Shown: positions 63,398 through 64,000 of the stretch, piece by piece | Position numbering within the stretch: the stretch's first letter is position 1 | How the letters are laid out: each line of letters begins with the position of its first letter | Source of the DNA: Microbacterium sp. SY138 | Lineage (GTDB): Bacteria; Actinomycetota; Actinomycetes; Actinomycetales; Microbacteriaceae | Reading direction: 5' to 3' | NCBI RefSeq assembly: GCF_039729145.1 | Contig: NZ_CP155793.1 | Span: forward strand, 1,054,001-1,118,000 | DNA: 64,000 nt | Position numbers and translations under genes: made by a program | The notes under the pieces: generated by a model | What the model was told of the DNA's origin: nothing | What the model saw: only the letters and a program-made list of their open reading frames with translations | The model's database searches: none

Positions 63398-64000
63398 TCA
63401 GGTGTGCAGATCCACGCCCTTCGTCTCTTTGACGAGCGAGACGCCGATGAGCGAGATCACGGCGGCCACGGCGATGTAGATGCCGATTGTCCATGCCGCG
63501 TGGAACTGGTTCATCAGAGCCTCGGCGATCATCGGTGCGAAGGCTCCGCCGAGGATGGCCCCGAGGGCATACCCGATCGAGACGCCCGAGTAGCGCACGT
63601 TCGCGGGGAACATCTCCGCGTAGAGGGCGGCCTGAGGGCCGTACGACAAACCGAGGGCGAACGTCATCACGAACAGCGCCACGAAGTACCAGAGGATGTT
63701 CGCGGTATCGATCAGGAACCACATCGGCACCGCCCAGAGCGCGAGTGCCACGTAGCCGATCTGGAACGTGCGGATGCGGCCGAGTCGATCGGAGAGATGT
63801 CCGCCCCACAGGGTGAAGATGAGCCAGCCGAACGAGGCGAGCGTCGTCGCCAGCAGCACCGGCGGACGTTCCATGCCCAGCGTCGTGACGGCGTAGGTCG
63901 CGAAGAAGGCGATGAGCAGGTAGCCCGCCGCGTTGTTCGCGATGAAGATGATCGCGGTGAGGACGACCTGCTTGGTGTTCTGGCGGAACAGGCGGCTCAG
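63398..64000 (-). CDS. MHS-family permease (C-terminal part, gene runs off the window)
   Basis: The frame is open to the right edge, so about 200 C-terminal residues are present. Features are IFIANNAAGYLL, HLSDRLGRIRT after a membrane helix, LGLSYGPQAALYAEMFPANVRYSGVS and IGYALGAILGGAFAP. They closely resemble the MHS carrier at 26790-28169. Its place directly upstream of the paa unit suggests phenylacetate or another aromatic acid as substrate (inference). Confidence 0.9.
   Translation of the reverse strand: MSRLFRQNTKQVVLTAIIFIANNAAGYLLIAFFATYAVTTLGMERPPVLLATTLASFGWLIFTLWGGHLSDRLGRIRTFQIGYVALALWAVPMWFLIDTANILWYFVALFVMTFALGLSYGPQAALYAEMFPANVRYSGVSIGYALGAILGGAFAPMIAEALMNQFHAAWTIGIYIAVAAVISLIGVSLVKETKGVDLHT

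Noticed and set aside
1..64000. Prophage, transposon or defence island
   Set aside because: No integrase, transposase, toxin-antitoxin pair, restriction enzyme or att-like repeat was recognised. RecQ and LigB are ordinary repair genes here, and base composition looks uniform.

Overview
The window is a high-GC (about 70 %) chromosomal segment in which nearly every base codes. Gene content and protein style point to an actinobacterium, most likely Microbacteriaceae and close to Microbacterium: an actinobacterial LigB-type ATP ligase, ROK-regulated amino-sugar genes, DesK-type two-component genes, an HPC-dioxygenase of the Brevibacterium kind, and a PaaR-regulated phenylacetate pathway. No rRNA, tRNA, CRISPR array, integrase or transposase was seen. 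The genus call is inference.

Layout. (1) 1-7.2 kb: an amino-sugar/D-amino-acid operon: the end of a D-serine/threonine PLP lyase, a giant fusion of an N-acyl-D-amino-acid deacylase with a GH20 beta-N-acetylhexosaminidase, a ROK repressor with a palindrome at its start, a ROK sugar kinase and nagB. A second part, GH20 plus nagA, lies on the minus strand at 12.1-14.8 kb. Together they look like a route for salvaging peptidoglycan or chitin fragments to fructose-6-phosphate and D-amino-acid products. (2) 7.2-11.4 kb: Nudix hydrolase, FAD-linked oxidase, a DUF2568-like membrane protein, and a single-chain sigma factor/zinc-finger anti-sigma/membrane/extracellular protein, followed by a 709-bp leader with a 97 %-identical 248-bp-period tandem repeat. 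(3) 14.8-17.3 kb: glyA-folD behind a ZTP (pfl-type) riboswitch. (4) 17.3-20 kb: membrane protein, DUF6882-like protein, MFS exporter.

(5) 20-31 kb: homoprotocatechuate meta-cleavage operon (hpaG-like FAA-RraA fusion, GntR repressor, hpaE, hpaD, hpaH, hpaI) with a divergent MHS permease, then an IclR regulator with twin operators and a flavin aromatic hydroxylase. (6) 31-35 kb: ABC exporter with its DesK/NarL-type two-component system. (7) 35-42 kb: two VOC proteins, a secreted endonuclease/phosphatase-like protein, a ThDP enzyme, a phosphoribosyltransferase and DNA ligase LigB.

(8) 41.7-46.3 kb and 55.7-63.3 kb: the aerobic phenylacetyl-CoA pathway in three transcription units (paaABCDE-paaG; paaI-paaK-paaR; paaJ-paaF-paaH-paaZ). 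Each is preceded by a near-identical TetR/PaaR palindrome. The pathway is interrupted by a RecQ helicase with a phosphoribosyltransferase-like tail, an IclR-controlled dihydroxyacetone-kinase operon (dhaK, dhaL, and a dhaM fused to HPr and full enzyme I) and a lipoprotein. The window ends inside a second MHS permease.

Recurring features not explained by genes are (a) seven or more short tandem arrays of 14-20 bp clustered at gene ends and starts, and (b) several long near-perfect intergenic inverted repeats. Unusual multi-domain fusions are also common here. I saw no clear undescribed defence or mobile system. The best candidates for novelty are the deacylase-GH20 fusion, the structured tandem repeat upstream of the sigma-anti-sigma fusion, and the FAA-RraA fusion in a pathway cluster lacking hpaF and hpaBC.
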